A DNA stretch of 64,000 bases from Bacillus sp. ISL-37 (GCF_018613315.1 NZ_JAGGQL010000029.1:34424-98423), one strand, 5' to 3'. Numbered from the stretch's first letter, positions 32,626 through 41,764 are shown. Notes: a model not told the origin generated them from the sequence alone. Translations and numbers: made by a program.

Positions 32626-33444
32626 ATGGAAAAAGTTTTAACCATTGCGGGCTCGGACAGCGGTGGCGGTGCCGGTATCCAGGCGGATTTAAAAACGTTC
32701 CAGGAACTAAAAGTTTTTGGGATGTCTGCGCTGACAGCTGTAACGGCGCAAAATACGCTTGGGGTCCAGGGAGTCTTTCCGATGGAGGCAGAGGCAGTCG
32801 CCCAGCAAATCCAATCTGTCGGAGAAGATATAGGGGTTGATGCATTGAAAACAGGAATGCTTTTCAGCGCTGAAATCATTGAAACAGTTGCTGAGAAAAT
32901 AAAGTATTTCGCCTGGGAAAAGGTCGTTGTAGATACGGTCATGATTGCGAAAGGTGGGGCACCATTGCTTCAGCAGCAAGCTGTTTCTGCCCTGAAAGAT
33001 CATTTGCTTCCACTTTGCCTCGTGGTCACACCCAATATTCCCGAAGCAGAAGTGCTGACCGGGATGACTATTCACAGTCACGATGATAAGAAGGAAGCGG
33101 CCAGGCGCATCCATGCCCTTGGAGCAAAAAACATCGTCATAAAAGGAGGTCATGATGTAAATACAAATGAGTCTGTTGATCTCCTTTTTAATGGTGCAGA
33201 CTTTGAGATCTTCTCTTTTCCGAGAGTTGAAACGAAGAACACGCACGGTACTGGCTGTACTTTTTCCGCCGCCATCACTGCACAGCTTGGGAAAGGATCG
33301 ACTGTATATGAAGCGGTATCTGTAGCGAAGGAGTTCATCCATGCTGCCATCGCAAACCCACTGAATATTGGCCAAGGCCACGGCCCAACAAACCATTGGG
33401 CTTTTAACAGGGAGAAAGGAAGGGTTATGACATGGCAAGGATAA
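32626..33444 (+). CDS. thiD: hydroxymethylpyrimidine/phosphomethylpyrimidine kinase
   Basis: The enzyme phosphorylates HMP and HMP-P to HMP-PP for thiamine synthesis. The 272-residue ribokinase-fold protein opens [20 protein letters not shown] and contains [14 protein letters not shown] and the anion hole [21 protein letters not shown] 32626 is preceded by AGGAGGTCGATTGAT; in-frame codons further upstream lie inside thiM. The gene overlaps thiE by 13 nt. Confidence 0.96.
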   Translation: MEKVLTIAGSDSGGGAGIQADLKTFQELKVFGMSALTAVTAQNTLGVQGVFPMEAEAVAQQIQSVGEDIGVDALKTGMLFSAEIIETVAEKIKYFAWEKVVVDTVMIAKGGAPLLQQQAVSALKDHLLPLCLVVTPNIPEAEVLTGMTIHSHDDKKEAARRIHALGAKNIVIKGGHDVNTNESVDLLFNGADFEIFSFPRVETKNTHGTGCTFSAAITAQLGKGSTVYEAVSVAKEFIHAAIANPLNIGQGHGPTNHWAFNREKGRVMTWQG

Positions 33445-34079
33445 GTACAGGGGAAATGAGAGCTCTGCTCAAGGTGTATTTTATCGCAGGCAGCCCGAAT
33501 TGCCTGCAGGATCCTCGAATAGTGCTGGAAGAGGCGATTCGCGGGGGCATCACTCTTTTTCAGTATCGTGAAAAAGGGAGTAACTGCCTTGAAGGGACGG
33601 AAAAGCGGGCGTTGGGAAAGGAGCTGCAAAGAATCTGCAAGGATAACGGCATACCGTTCATTGTGAACGATGATATCCAAATGGCCCTGGAGCTTGATGC
33701 GGACGGCGTCCATATTGGCCAGGAGGATGAGGATGCACAGGAGGTCCGCAAAAAAATCGGTGACAAGATTCTGGGAGTATCGATGCATTGTGTAAAAGAG
33801 GCAGAAAAGGCAAAGCTTGCAGGTGCAGATTATTTTGGCGTTGGCCCGATTTTTCCAACAGAAACAAAGAAGGACACAAGAGCTGTTCAGGGAACGGCAC
33901 TTATCGAGGAGTTAAAAGATTTTGAGATTCCGATTGTCGGTATCGGAGCAATTACCGCTGAGAATGCTTCGCTCGTGATGGAAGCCGGAGCTGTTGGAGT
34001 TTCAGTGATTACTGCGATCAGCCATGCAGATGACGTCAGGGAAGCAGCAGCCAAATTGAGAGGGAGAATTTTTCGCTAA
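33432..34079 (+). CDS. thiE: thiamine-phosphate synthase
   Basis: The enzyme condenses HMP-PP with HET-P to thiamine phosphate. The 215-residue TIM-barrel protein has the signatures ITLFQYREKGSN, IPFIVNDDIQMALEL, ADGVHIGQED, ADYFGVGPIFPTETKKD and PIVGIGAI. The ATG at 33432 lies inside the end of thiD (13-nt overlap) after GGAAGGGTTATGAC, indicating translational coupling. With thiM and thiD it completes salvage of both thiamine moieties. Confidence 0.96.
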   Translation: MARISTGEMRALLKVYFIAGSPNCLQDPRIVLEEAIRGGITLFQYREKGSNCLEGTEKRALGKELQRICKDNGIPFIVNDDIQMALELDADGVHIGQEDEDAQEVRKKIGDKILGVSMHCVKEAEKAKLAGADYFGVGPIFPTETKKDTRAVQGTALIEELKDFEIPIVGIGAITAENASLVMEAGAVGVSVITAISHADDVREAAAKLRGRIFR

Positions 34080-34091
34080 ATGGAGGGTAAA

Positions 34092-34595
34092 ATGAGAAAC
34101 ACACAAAAGCTTACAATTACTGCTATGATGGTAGCCATCGGTACAATGACCAGCCATATGTTGTTTATACCGCTTGGTATTGTGAAGGTGTTTCCTGTGC
34201 AGCATTTCATTAATATATTGTCTGCCGTGCTGCTTGGACCATATTACGCGGTAGCCCAGGCCATGGGCATTTCATTGCTGAGGAATTTGATGGGAACTGG
34301 TTCAGTGTTCGCTTTTCCGGGAAGCATGATTGGTGCGCTCCTGGCTGCTTATTTATATAAAAAAACGAAGAAAATAGGTTTCGCTTTTACCGGGGAGGTT
34401 GTGGGCACCGGAATCATCGGTGCAATTGCCAGCTATCCAATCGCGGTACTTTTTCTTGGCCAGGAGGCAGCTTTATTTGGATTCCTTCCTGCGTTCCTTG
34501 CGAGCTCACTGGCTGGGGCGACATTCGGCTTTATCCTTTTGAAAATTTTTCTGAAGAATGCTGGCGGAAGTATTGGGATGACCAGCAAGCTTTAA
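34092..34595 (+). CDS. thiW: ECF transporter S component ThiW
   Basis: The 167-residue, five- to six-helix membrane protein is of the ThiW type and is thought to bind and import the thiazole precursor with a shared ECF energising module encoded elsewhere. Visible stretches are LTITAMMVAIGTM, the family's GVVKVFPVQH-like FIPLGIVKVFPVQHFINIL, YAVAQAMGISLLRN and GTGSVFAFPGSMIGALLAA. I prefer the ATG at 34092 (after GGAGGG) to that at 34080. It is the last gene of the TPP operon, which fits supply of thiazole to ThiM. No clear terminator follows; repeat copy B begins 75 nt downstream. Confidence 0.93.
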   Translation: MRNTQKLTITAMMVAIGTMTSHMLFIPLGIVKVFPVQHFINILSAVLLGPYYAVAQAMGISLLRNLMGTGSVFAFPGSMIGALLAAYLYKKTKKIGFAFTGEVVGTGIIGAIASYPIAVLFLGQEAALFGFLPAFLASSLAGATFGFILLKIFLKNAGGSIGMTSKL

Positions 34596-34669
34596 CTTGG
34601 AAATAGTTTCTTGTTTACTAGGAAATTATAAAATAATTTCAATGTGGATAACTATACGGGTTTTCTTAA

Positions 34670-34787
34670 TCCAGCTCCAGCGCCTAGCCCCTCGAGTCGC
34701 TTCGGTCCGCCCAATGAAGTCAAAGAACGACTTCACTGGTCGGCCCTCCAGCGCTTGTCGGAGCTGAACGAGGCGCTTGCGCTTTTT
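34670..34787. repeat. dispersed modular GC-rich repeat, copy B (short form)
   Basis: The copy runs from CAGCTCCAGCGCCTAGCC to GAGGCGCTTGCGCTTTT. It keeps the GAAGTC/GACTTC hairpin but lacks the block between CGGCCCTCC and AGCGCTTGTCGG that holds the nested CCCGCC/GGCGGG stem in copies A and C. Its left flank (about 34624-34669, with TGGATAACTAT and TCTTAAT) is shared with the copy at 63951. Confidence 0.9.
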
Positions 34788-34876
34788 GTTCCGTATGTCT
34801 TTAGCTGGAAATGGGTGAATTCCTGCTATATGATTATAAATAGAATCATATATTCCAGCTGAAAAGGGTGACATTT

Positions 34877-35491
34877 TTGAACAAAGAGAACAAGCTTGGA
34901 TTGGTAGTGGACGTAGAGACAACTGGACTTGGTCCAGATTCAGATGAAATAATAGAACTGGCTGTGAAGCTATTTTCCTTTCATGAGGAATCAGGAGAAA
35001 TAATCGACATTCTTGATGAAGATTCTTATTTAAGGGAGCCGCTGTCGACAACCGCGCAGAGAAACTATGACAGAGCGTACCGGATTCATGGGATTTCTTA
35101 TGATCTGGTTCGTGGAAAGACATTTTACGATGAAAAAATCATGGATTATTTCAATCGTACCGATGCGATTTTTGCCCATAATGCTTCTTTCGACAGAAGT
35201 TTCTTATTCAGGATGTATCCAGAAGTCAACGAGATGAAATGGTATTGCACGATGAAGAATGTTCAATGGAAGAACCACGGCTTCCCGAACAGCAAACTGC
35301 TGACTTTATTGCAGGCGCATAACATCTCGAAATTCCAGACGCACAGGGCGATGGATGATATTACATATTTGGCGGAACTGCTTAAGCAGCAAAACCCACA
35401 TGGTGATTATTATTTGAAAGAAGTATTGGATTACGGTCCGATGCGAAAGTACCAGCCTGCCCAAAAACAAAGAAGAAGAATGTTTTATTAG
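34877..35491 (+). CDS. DEDDh 3'-5' exonuclease (DnaQ/epsilon-like)
   Basis: The 204-residue protein has the three exonuclease motifs: VVDVETTGLG (ExoI, Asp and Glu), FAHNASFDRSFL (ExoII Asp) and HRAMDDITYLAEL (ExoIII His and Asp). It is a single exonuclease domain without polymerase or helicase, so proofreading, RNA trimming or repair roles are all possible. The TTG at 34877 lies 5 nt after AAAGGGTGA; a GTG three codons upstream overlaps that site. Followed by a strong bidirectional terminator. Confidence 0.9.
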   Translation: MNKENKLGLVVDVETTGLGPDSDEIIELAVKLFSFHEESGEIIDILDEDSYLREPLSTTAQRNYDRAYRIHGISYDLVRGKTFYDEKIMDYFNRTDAIFAHNASFDRSFLFRMYPEVNEMKWYCTMKNVQWKNHGFPNSKLLTLLQAHNISKFQTHRAMDDITYLAELLKQQNPHGDYYLKEVLDYGPMRKYQPAQKQRRRMFY

Positions 35492-35494
35492 AAG

Positions 35495-35525
35495 AAGGTG
35501 CCTGATTTTGCAGGCACCTTTTCTA
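35495..35525. terminator. bidirectional terminator between the exonuclease and trhA genes
   Basis: AAGGTGCCTG (35495-35504) and CAGGCACCTT (35511-35520), with T on the plus side. The trhA stop at 35529 is on the other side. Confidence 0.9.
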
Positions 35526-35528
35526 ATT

Positions 35529-36176
35529 TTATAGAACATACAAGTAAACACTCAGGAAATGGGCAGTGCTCCCAAGCATGATGAAAATATGGAAAATCTC
35601 ATGGAATCCAAGGTGCTTCGAGCGAAGGAAATCAGGTTTCAACGCATAAATGACGCCGCCTATTGTGTACATGATGCCTCCGGCAACCAGCCAGAAGATA
35701 CCGGCAGGATTTAAGACGGATGAGAGGGGAGAGACGACGAAAATAACCATCCAGCCCATGACAATATAGATAGAAGTAGACAGCCATCTGGGACTCCTGA
35801 ACCAAATCATCTTAAAGAGGATTCCGCACAAAGCAGCGAATGTAATGATGGCGAACAAAGTCCAGCCTGTGACTCCATTAAGGCTTATCAGGCAAAACGG
35901 TGTATAGGTTCCGGCAATCAATACGAAAATCATTGAATGGTCTATTTTTCTAAGGAATGCGATCACGCTATCTTTGCTGATGACCATATGATAGGTTGCA
36001 GATGCCGTATAAAGAAGAATCATGCTGATGCCAAAAATCGTGACAGAAGTAATAGCCAGCGCTGAGCCTGTGGTAAGTGAAGCTTTAATGACGAGCGCTA
36101 GCAGGCCTGCAAAGGATAGTAAAGCACCGGCAAGATGAGTCAGGCCATTAATTGGTTCGCGGATGTAGCTGTTCAT
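35529..36176 (-). CDS. trhA: PAQR-family membrane protein TrhA (hemolysin III)
   Basis: The 215-residue, seven-helix protein is of the hemolysin III/PAQR family. It has NGLTHLAGALLSF at the first helix, TASATYHM, RKIDHSMIFVLIAGTYTPF and GFHEIFHIFIMLGSTAHFL, whose His residues form the presumed zinc site. TrhA-type proteins take part in membrane fluidity homeostasis; older annotation as a hemolysin is probably misleading. It is monocistronic. The ATG follows GGAGGTTAAAAA. Confidence 0.92.
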   Translation of the reverse strand: MNSYIREPINGLTHLAGALLSFAGLLALVIKASLTTGSALAITSVTIFGISMILLYTASATYHMVISKDSVIAFLRKIDHSMIFVLIAGTYTPFCLISLNGVTGWTLFAIITFAALCGILFKMIWFRSPRWLSTSIYIVMGWMVIFVVSPLSSVLNPAGIFWLVAGGIMYTIGGVIYALKPDFLRSKHLGFHEIFHIFIMLGSTAHFLSVYLYVL

Positions 36177-36307
36177 TTTTTAACCTCCATATCACTTTAT
36201 ATAGTATTAATAACTACTTATAATAATATTCTCATAACGGTACATAGTCAATGTTTACGATTGTGTTTTTTTGCATTATAATAAAATAAAAACATGAGGG
36301 ATTACTA

Positions 36308-36892
36308 TTGAATAATTTAGAACAGCTGCTGGCTGAGCTTAAACTTGAAAATAATATCGCACTGGAAGACATCCCGGAAATCGACTTGTACATGGACCAG
36401 GTGATCCAGCTATTCGAAAAGAGTTTTGGAAGCTCGACACGGAATGAGGATGAAAAAGTCCTGACGAAAACAATGATCAACAATTACGCAAAGGGGAAGT
36501 TGTTCTTCCCTATAAAAAATAAAAAGTATTCGAAGGAGCACCTGATCCTGATCAGTTTGATCTATCAGCTAAAAGGTGGTTTATCGATCCAGGATATCAA
36601 ACAGACACTTGAGGGAATTAACCAGAGGACGGAATCGGGGGATATTCCACTAGGCCACTTTTATCAAAGTTATTTGAAGCTTTATGAGAAAAATGTTGAA
36701 ATCTTCAGCGAGGATGTCCTGAAAACGGAGCAAGATGTTAAACAGGAAGTGAAGAGGCTGGAAGCAGATGAACCAGAGGAACTCGAATCGGTATTATTGA
36801 TTGCTTCACTCATTAATATAAGTAATTTTTACAGAAGGACAGCAGAAAAGCTGGTTGATAGGCTTGCAGCTGAAAATAAGAAAAAGGACTGA
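36308..36892 (+). CDS. DUF1836 family protein
   Basis: The 194-residue helical protein has KTMINNYAKGKLFFPI and KYSKEHLILISLIYQLKGGLSIQDIKQTL, the helix-turn-helix-like core typical of DUF1836 (MerR-like N-terminal region). The start is TTG at 36308 after GAGGGATTACTA. It is followed after 7 nt by a second small HTH protein. The family is thought to contain regulators, but no target is known. Confidence 0.82.
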   Translation: MNNLEQLLAELKLENNIALEDIPEIDLYMDQVIQLFEKSFGSSTRNEDEKVLTKTMINNYAKGKLFFPIKNKKYSKEHLILISLIYQLKGGLSIQDIKQTLEGINQRTESGDIPLGHFYQSYLKLYEKNVEIFSEDVLKTEQDVKQEVKRLEADEPEELESVLLIASLINISNFYRRTAEKLVDRLAAENKKKD

Positions 36893-36899
36893 ATTCAAG

Positions 36900-37130
36900 G
36901 TGTATTTGACAGTAAAAGAAGCAGCAGAATACTTATCAATCCCGGAATCGAAAGTAGAAAAGATGATTTTTCAGCGAAAAATTAGGGCCATTCACGATGG
37001 CGATCATTATTTGATCTACAAAGATCAATTCAACACGCATATGAAACAAATGGAGAAATATAAAAAACTTGTTGAAGAAATCATGAATGAGCCGGTGCCC
37101 GAGGATATCGATATTAAGGATGAGGATTAA
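36900..37130 (+). CDS. excisionase-type helix-turn-helix protein (76 aa)
   Basis: The product begins YLTVKEAAEYLSIPESKVEKM and continues FQRKIRAIHDGDHYLIYKDQF, the HTH_17/excisionase DNA-binding pattern. The C-terminus is acidic. The GTG at 36900 gives the usual MYLTVKE start and follows AAAAAGGA at 11 nt; a longer upstream reading frame overlaps the DUF1836 gene without a ribosome binding site. There is no integrase or phage gene nearby, so this is probably a chromosomal regulator working with the DUF1836 protein. Confidence 0.8.
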   Translation: MYLTVKEAAEYLSIPESKVEKMIFQRKIRAIHDGDHYLIYKDQFNTHMKQMEKYKKLVEEIMNEPVPEDIDIKDED

Positions 37131-37131
37131 A

Positions 37132-37163
37132 AAAACGCGAAAGGACTGATCCTTTCGCGTTTT
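37132..37163. terminator. bidirectional terminator
   Basis: AAACGCGAAAGGA and TCCTTTCGCGTTT arms around CTGA, with T on the plus side and A on the other. It is shared by the HTH gene and the convergent sensor kinase. Confidence 0.9.
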
Positions 37164-38823
37164 ATCTTGCCGTTGTTTCTATTCCTCTTACTTTATCTGC
37201 GTGATTGATCGGCAATTGAACAATCACTTCTGTACCTTTATCAGGCTCGCTTTTGAACTTAATTGTGCCATTATGGGATTGAACAATTTTGAAGCTGACG
37301 GTCATTCCGAGTCCGGTACCTTTTTCTTTGGAAGAATAAAAAGGTTCACCAATTCTTTCGAGCAGCTCTTTGGATATCCCAACACCCTGGTCCTTAACCA
37401 CAACTGTAACATTGTTATCAAAGCTCTCGAGTGTGATGTTGACGACATCACCCGCTGAAGATGCTTCAATTGCATTCTTTAAAATGTTGATGAACAACTG
37501 TTTCAGTTGATTCGGCTCGCATTCAATCATGATAGGCTCGCTTTGTACCTGAAACTCGATTTGGATATTATGCAGGCTTGCTTCTGATTTTAAAAGTGAG
37601 ATGACATCATGTAAAATAACCTGCAGATCTGCTTCTGAGTATTTAATTTGCTGCGGCTTGGCCAATAATAGCAATTCGCTGACGATATGGTTGATCCTGT
37701 TCAGTTCATCAATCATGATCTGGTAGTATAGCTGATGCTTCTCATCCTCCATCTGCAATAGCTGGACAAGTCCCTTTAAAGATGTAAGAGGATTGCGGAT
37801 TTCATGGGCTACGCTCGCTGATAGCTCACCGACTACAGACAGCTTGTCCGTCCTTCGCAAACGCTCCTCAGTTTGGCGAAGCTCGGTAACGTCCCTGGAG
37901 TTGCATATTATTCCCGCGATTTTGTCATTCACAATAATCGGCAGGGAAGTGCTCTGAAAAATGAGCGGCTTACCGTTTTTATGCAGTAATTCCAGTTCAA
38001 ACATTTGTGGGCAGTGATTTTCCACCACATTGGCAACCTTATCTAAAACAATCATCCTGTGGGAATCCGGAATTAAATCTGCAAGGTTTTTTCCGATATA
38101 CTCGTCCCTGCTATAACCAGTGATTCTTTCAAACTGTGGATTAAGATTTGTGATCGTCCCATTCAAGTCGAGCATCGAAACAATATCAGGACTATACTCA
38201 AATAATGACCGGTATTGCTGCCTGCTCTCTTCAAGGAGAGTTTCAACGTATTTTCGTTCAGTAATATCCCGGCCCATTATGACAAGACCTTGCCGGCTTC
38301 CATCATCATTGAAAAGCGGAACTTTAATCGTATCAAACGTCTTGGTTGTTCCGTCCGGCTGTGGAAGCACTTCCTCGACACGGATGATTCCGCCTGCCTT
38401 CCATGCTTCTTCATCGGATATCTCGCAATATCTTAATGCATCGCTGAAATAATTGCTGTATTCCGCAAGCTCCGAGTCTTTCTTACCTCTATAGTCAACG
38501 TTTTCAATATCAAACAGTTTTAAACCAAAATCATTGGCTTGTATCCACCGGCCTTCTCCATCCTTGAAGTTGACGAAATCGACCATTGAATTGATCAGTG
38601 TGGAAAGTCGCGCTTCTTCTTCTTTTGACGCACTCAATTCTTCCATCTTCGAGATGAAAAAATAGAAAAACCATCCTGCTAACAAAACATAAAGGACTTC
38701 CTTAGTATGTTCGATAATGGCAACAAAGTCTGAAGGAGCGTATAAATTCAGCAGGTAATTTGTTCCGAAAATCCAGGCAATGCTCAGTATGAAAAAGATC
38801 AGGACATATTGCTTTTTTTTCAT
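37162..38823 (-). CDS. PAS sensor histidine kinase (sporulation-kinase-like)
   Basis: The 553-residue protein has two N-terminal membrane helices (residues 5-28 and 38-57) and two PAS domains (about 75-195 with MGRDITERKYVE, and 205-325 with NSRDVTELRQTEERL). A HisKA domain carries the phospho-accepting His in SASVAHEIRNPLTSLKGL, and a HATPase domain has NILKNAIEASSAGD, DQGVGI and GTGLGMTVS. The H-box fits the KinA/B/C/E group that feeds the Spo0F-Spo0A phosphorelay. No response regulator is adjacent, which also fits an orphan sporulation kinase. The ligand is unknown. Confidence 0.88.
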   Translation of the reverse strand: MKKKQYVLIFFILSIAWIFGTNYLLNLYAPSDFVAIIEHTKEVLYVLLAGWFFYFFISKMEELSASKEEEARLSTLINSMVDFVNFKDGEGRWIQANDFGLKLFDIENVDYRGKKDSELAEYSNYFSDALRYCEISDEEAWKAGGIIRVEEVLPQPDGTTKTFDTIKVPLFNDDGSRQGLVIMGRDITERKYVETLLEESRQQYRSLFEYSPDIVSMLDLNGTITNLNPQFERITGYSRDEYIGKNLADLIPDSHRMIVLDKVANVVENHCPQMFELELLHKNGKPLIFQSTSLPIIVNDKIAGIICNSRDVTELRQTEERLRRTDKLSVVGELSASVAHEIRNPLTSLKGLVQLLQMEDEKHQLYYQIMIDELNRINHIVSELLLLAKPQQIKYSEADLQVILHDVISLLKSEASLHNIQIEFQVQSEPIMIECEPNQLKQLFINILKNAIEASSAGDVVNITLESFDNNVTVVVKDQGVGISKELLERIGEPFYSSKEKGTGLGMTVSFKIVQSHNGTIKFKSEPDKGTEVIVQLPINHADKVRGIETTAR

Positions 38824-39022
38824 CTCTTGACTCCTAAAGTAAGCATTAGCTTACGCAATTTAAATAAGTGTTACTTTTCTATAGTAGCACAATTCATTCA
38901 ATTAAAATTAAGATTATTTTTAATTTATCTTCTCTATTATTTGGAAAAATATACAAAGGACCGAATTAGATTCGGCCCTGTTTTCTTCCCAGATAAGAAA
39001 GTGTAAATTTTTACTTTGAGAA

Positions 39023-39199
39023 TTGTCTAGCTCCAGCGCCTAGCCCCTCGAGTCGCTTCGGTCCGCCCAATGAAGTCAAAGAACGACTTCACTGGTCGGC
39101 CCTCCGAGGCACACGATGTGCTAGACCCGCCAGCCACAGGAAGTGGCGTCATAGGCGGGCAGCGCTTGTCGGGGCTGAACAAGGCGCTTGCGCTTTTCT
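39023..39199. repeat. dispersed modular GC-rich repeat, copy C (standard form)
   Basis: The copy runs from TTGTCTAGCTCCAGCGCC to CAAGGCGCTTGCGCTTTTC. It contains the GAAGTC/GACTTC hairpin and the CCCGCC/GGCGGG nested stem, but not the 125-bp insert of copy A. It abuts the stop of the coiled-coil gene at 39202. The rest of the gap to the kinase (38824-39022) shows no feature beyond AT-rich promoter-like DNA. Confidence 0.92.
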
Positions 39200-39201
39200 T
39201 A

Positions 39202-39576
39202 TTAAAAATCTCCATCAGAGGCCTGGAAAGGAATATTCAAACGGTTTTCAACTGTCCGGAGTCTTTGGTTCAATCGATTTAAACGGCGCGTGTGTCGCTC
39301 GTCGTTTTGATTTAAGCGGGTAACCTCATTCTTAAGACGTCCAATTTCCCTGTTAAGCCGTGCAATCTCCCTGTTTTGTCGGCCAATCTCTTTATTCTGT
39401 CTATCCAGCTCTGTTTTTTGAACCTGGAATTGTCGTTCAAGCTGATTGACCCTCCGTTCAAGAGCCGGCTGCCTTGCGTGATCATGTGATTCCTGCTGTT
39501 GCGTGTAATAGTTGAAATCATAATGAGTATAAGGGTCATATTGATGCGGACTGTAAGCATAGTGATTCGGATACAT
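39202..39576 (-). CDS. coiled-coil protein with Tyr/His/Gln-rich N-terminus
   Basis: The 124-residue protein has an N-terminal third rich in Y, H, Q and P (PNHYAYSPHQYDPYTHYDF), then a long coiled coil. A seven-residue repeat around RQNKEI, RQNREI, RLNREI, RLKNEV, RLNQ and later RLNRLNQRL gives a nearly perfect heptad pattern. The N-terminal composition resembles spore coat or exosporium proteins, but I recognise no family. The ATG follows AAGGAGTGTGCCCGT. Its stop is 2 nt from repeat copy C, which may supply its terminator. Confidence 0.7.
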   Translation of the reverse strand: MYPNHYAYSPHQYDPYTHYDFNYYTQQQESHDHARQPALERRVNQLERQFQVQKTELDRQNKEIGRQNREIARLNREIGRLKNEVTRLNQNDERHTRRLNRLNQRLRTVENRLNIPFQASDGDF

Positions 39577-39690
39577 ACGGGCACACTCCTTAGTTTTAGC
39601 CTGAGAATAAAATTCTCTATAAAATATGTAGGTGAACGCGGAGAGTGATGGGTTTTAGCCTAAAAGAGGAAAAAACTGGGGGAACAGCGA

Positions 39691-40540
39691 ATGGATATAC
39701 AGGTCAAGGTCAGAGGAGATGAAGCTTTGGATTGCAAGGTAAGAAAGGGCAGTATTCATTATGAAGTCATTGGGGAAGGGTTTCCCTTGCTGATTCTTCA
39801 TGCTATGGGTACAGACCATCGTTCGATGAAAGGCTGGCTTGAACCTGTTTTTAATGAAGTTGAAGGTTTCCAAAGGGTATATATTGATTTACCTGCCCAT
39901 GGGCGGAGTACAATTGAGAATAATGTGAAATCAACGGATGACTTACTTGGAAATCTATTGGACTTTATTGATGATACATTTGGGGAAAAAGAGTTTTCAC
40001 TTATTGGGGCTTCCTTTGGCGGATATTTAGCACAAGGTATTCTCCATAAGAGAAGAGTACAGGTAAATGGGATCTGCCTTTTGGCTCCAGCACTGCATGT
40101 AAAAGAAAGGAATCTGCCAGAACGAATTGTTTTAGAGAAGGATGAAGAGCTGCTTTCAAATCTTGAGACAGATATCCGAACCGCATTTGAAACTCTATTC
40201 ATCCACCAAAATGACGCAACATTCGGGGGCTTCATGAAAGAAATCCAGCCCGGCAGGCTTTTGGCCAATCGTGATTTTCTTGCTTCGGATTGGAAGGTCA
40301 AACGATATTACATGACTGATGAACCTTTTCACGATGTTGAAACCCTAACACAATCAGCGTTGTTCATCCTTGGCAAGCAGGATTATATTTGCGGATACAA
40401 ACAAAGACCACTTCTTTTTGATGGATAAGCTCCCGAATTCTACAATGGCTGTATTGGATCGTGCAGGCCATATGCTGCATGTTGAGAAGCGTGAACTTGT
40501 CCAGGCTATATTTAAGGATTGGCTGACAAGCAGTCATTAA
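39691..40540 (+). pseudogene. alpha/beta hydrolase, frameshifted near the 3' end
   Basis: The reading frame from ATG 39691 (after GGGGGAACAGCGA) encodes an alpha/beta hydrolase with the nucleophile elbow GASFGGYLA (Ser) and the Asp in LGKQDYICGY, but stops at 40428. The missing C-terminus is in another frame, DHFFLMDKLPNSTMAVLDRA followed by GHMLHVEKREL with the catalytic His, ending at 40540. Between them lies a tandem ACAA-ACAA (GGAT-ACAA-ACAA-AGACC). Removing one ACAA restores one 281-residue protein. The natural product would thus lose the catalytic His, unless this is a sequencing error. Confidence 0.82.
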
Positions 40541-40566
40541 AAAAGAGAGCGCAAATCCGCGCTCTC
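40541..40566 (-). terminator. terminator of the Gfo/Idh/MocA gene
   Basis: GAGAGCGC (40545-40552) and GCGCTCTC (40559-40566); read leftwards it is followed by TTTTTTAATG. It overlaps the stop of the oxidoreductase gene. Confidence 0.8.
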
Positions 40567-41509
40567 AACCTTTCCTGAGTTGCTCCAATATAACCTGTGC
40601 CTCATATCCGGCGGCGAAATCAATGATTGTCGCTTCATCACCTTTGATCGCTTTTACGAGATTATCAACCAATGAATCTGTCAGGCTCTCGTCGGCTTCC
40701 AAAGGACCAATCTCCTCACCAAGGTTGCACCCTTCAAGCTGTCCCCAGTTTAAAAGTGATAACGTTCCTTCATCTCCGTAGGCAGTGAAGGCAATTTCCT
40801 CCTTGCCGGCAATCTGGCTCATGCCGTCAATCAGTACAGGAGTACCATCCGCAAGCTCCAGAATTGCTAGTATCGCATTTTCACTGGCGTGCGGGTCTTC
40901 AGGGAATTGAATCTGGACGTCCTTCACCTCTACCGCTCCGAAAATCTTCTGAAGATGTTGGATGAAATGGACCCCAACCTCCAGCACATAGCCACCCTGT
41001 TCCTTGCTCGCAACCCATGCATTCTGCTGCCATGGGCGCGGCCATTGTGGGAAATGCATCTTCAATTGGACTCTTCTCAGCTTGCCAACGTAGTTTTCCT
41101 TGATTAATTTTTCAAAAGTCTTGCTGCCAGCACTGTAGTTCAGCGGAAAGTTCATCGCATGTACGACACCCGCATCCTGCGCCTGTTTTAATAGACTCTC
41201 AGCCTCTTCTATAGAGTTTGCCAGCGGCTTCTCACAAAGAATATGTATTCCTTTCGCAAGTACATCAGATGCTATGGCATGGTGGAACTTAGGGGGAACA
41301 GCGACATATACAAGGTCCAATTTTGTCTTTTCAAGCATTTCTTGATGGTTTGTGAATGCCGGAATCCCGCCAAGTTCTGCTGCCGTTTCCTTCACTCTAG
41401 TCTCAACCGCGTCACACACAGCCACAATTTCCATCTCCTGGTGTTCTTGAAAACCTTTAATCAAACGTTGGCCAATCGCACCCAGGCCAATTACTCCTAC
41501 TTTAATCAT
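40565..41509 (-). CDS. Gfo/Idh/MocA family oxidoreductase
   Basis: The 314-residue protein has an N-terminal Rossmann domain (KVGVIGLGAIGQRLIKGF) and the family motif GIHILCEKPLANSIEEAE carrying the conserved Lys, followed by the C-terminal alpha/beta domain with GGYVLEVGVHFIQHLQKIFG. Members oxidise or reduce sugars, inositols and related substrates with NAD(P). No sugar genes are nearby, so the substrate is open. The ATG at 41509 is preceded by GGAGGTACCCC. Confidence 0.9.
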   Translation of the reverse strand: MIKVGVIGLGAIGQRLIKGFQEHQEMEIVAVCDAVETRVKETAAELGGIPAFTNHQEMLEKTKLDLVYVAVPPKFHHAIASDVLAKGIHILCEKPLANSIEEAESLLKQAQDAGVVHAMNFPLNYSAGSKTFEKLIKENYVGKLRRVQLKMHFPQWPRPWQQNAWVASKEQGGYVLEVGVHFIQHLQKIFGAVEVKDVQIQFPEDPHASENAILAILELADGTPVLIDGMSQIAGKEEIAFTAYGDEGTLSLLNWGQLEGCNLGEEIGPLEADESLTDSLVDNLVKAIKGDEATIIDFAAGYEAQVILEQLRKG

Positions 41510-41686
41510 GGGGTACCTCCAAGTTAATTAGTTCTATCTTTCCATTATACAAATTATTGTAAAAATTAAAAAGTTTAGAAGGTCTAAATTTTATTGTGTC
41601 GAAATTTAGGTCTTTCAAAGGGTGAATTTAGAAGATATTTGGAAAGTATACACGAAATTAGTTGAATGGTTTGATTATTTAAAATA

Positions 41687-41715
41687 TTGTAAATTTAAAG
41701 TTTACTTGCTAAAAT
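41687..41715 (+). promoter_or_regulatory. promoter candidate for inhA
   Basis: TTGTAA (41687-41692), 17-bp spacer, TAAAAT (41710-41715), about 50 nt upstream of the start codon. It lies in a 250-bp AT-rich leader with no other feature seen. Confidence 0.5.
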
Positions 41716-41764
41716 AGTAATGCACTAAATATTCTGAAATCTATTTAAAGAGAGGGGTAAGAAT

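Noticed and set aside
36855..36900. Longer version of the excisionase-type HTH protein starting inside the DUF1836 gene
   Set aside because: The extra 15 residues lack a ribosome binding site and precede the usual MYLTVKE family start.
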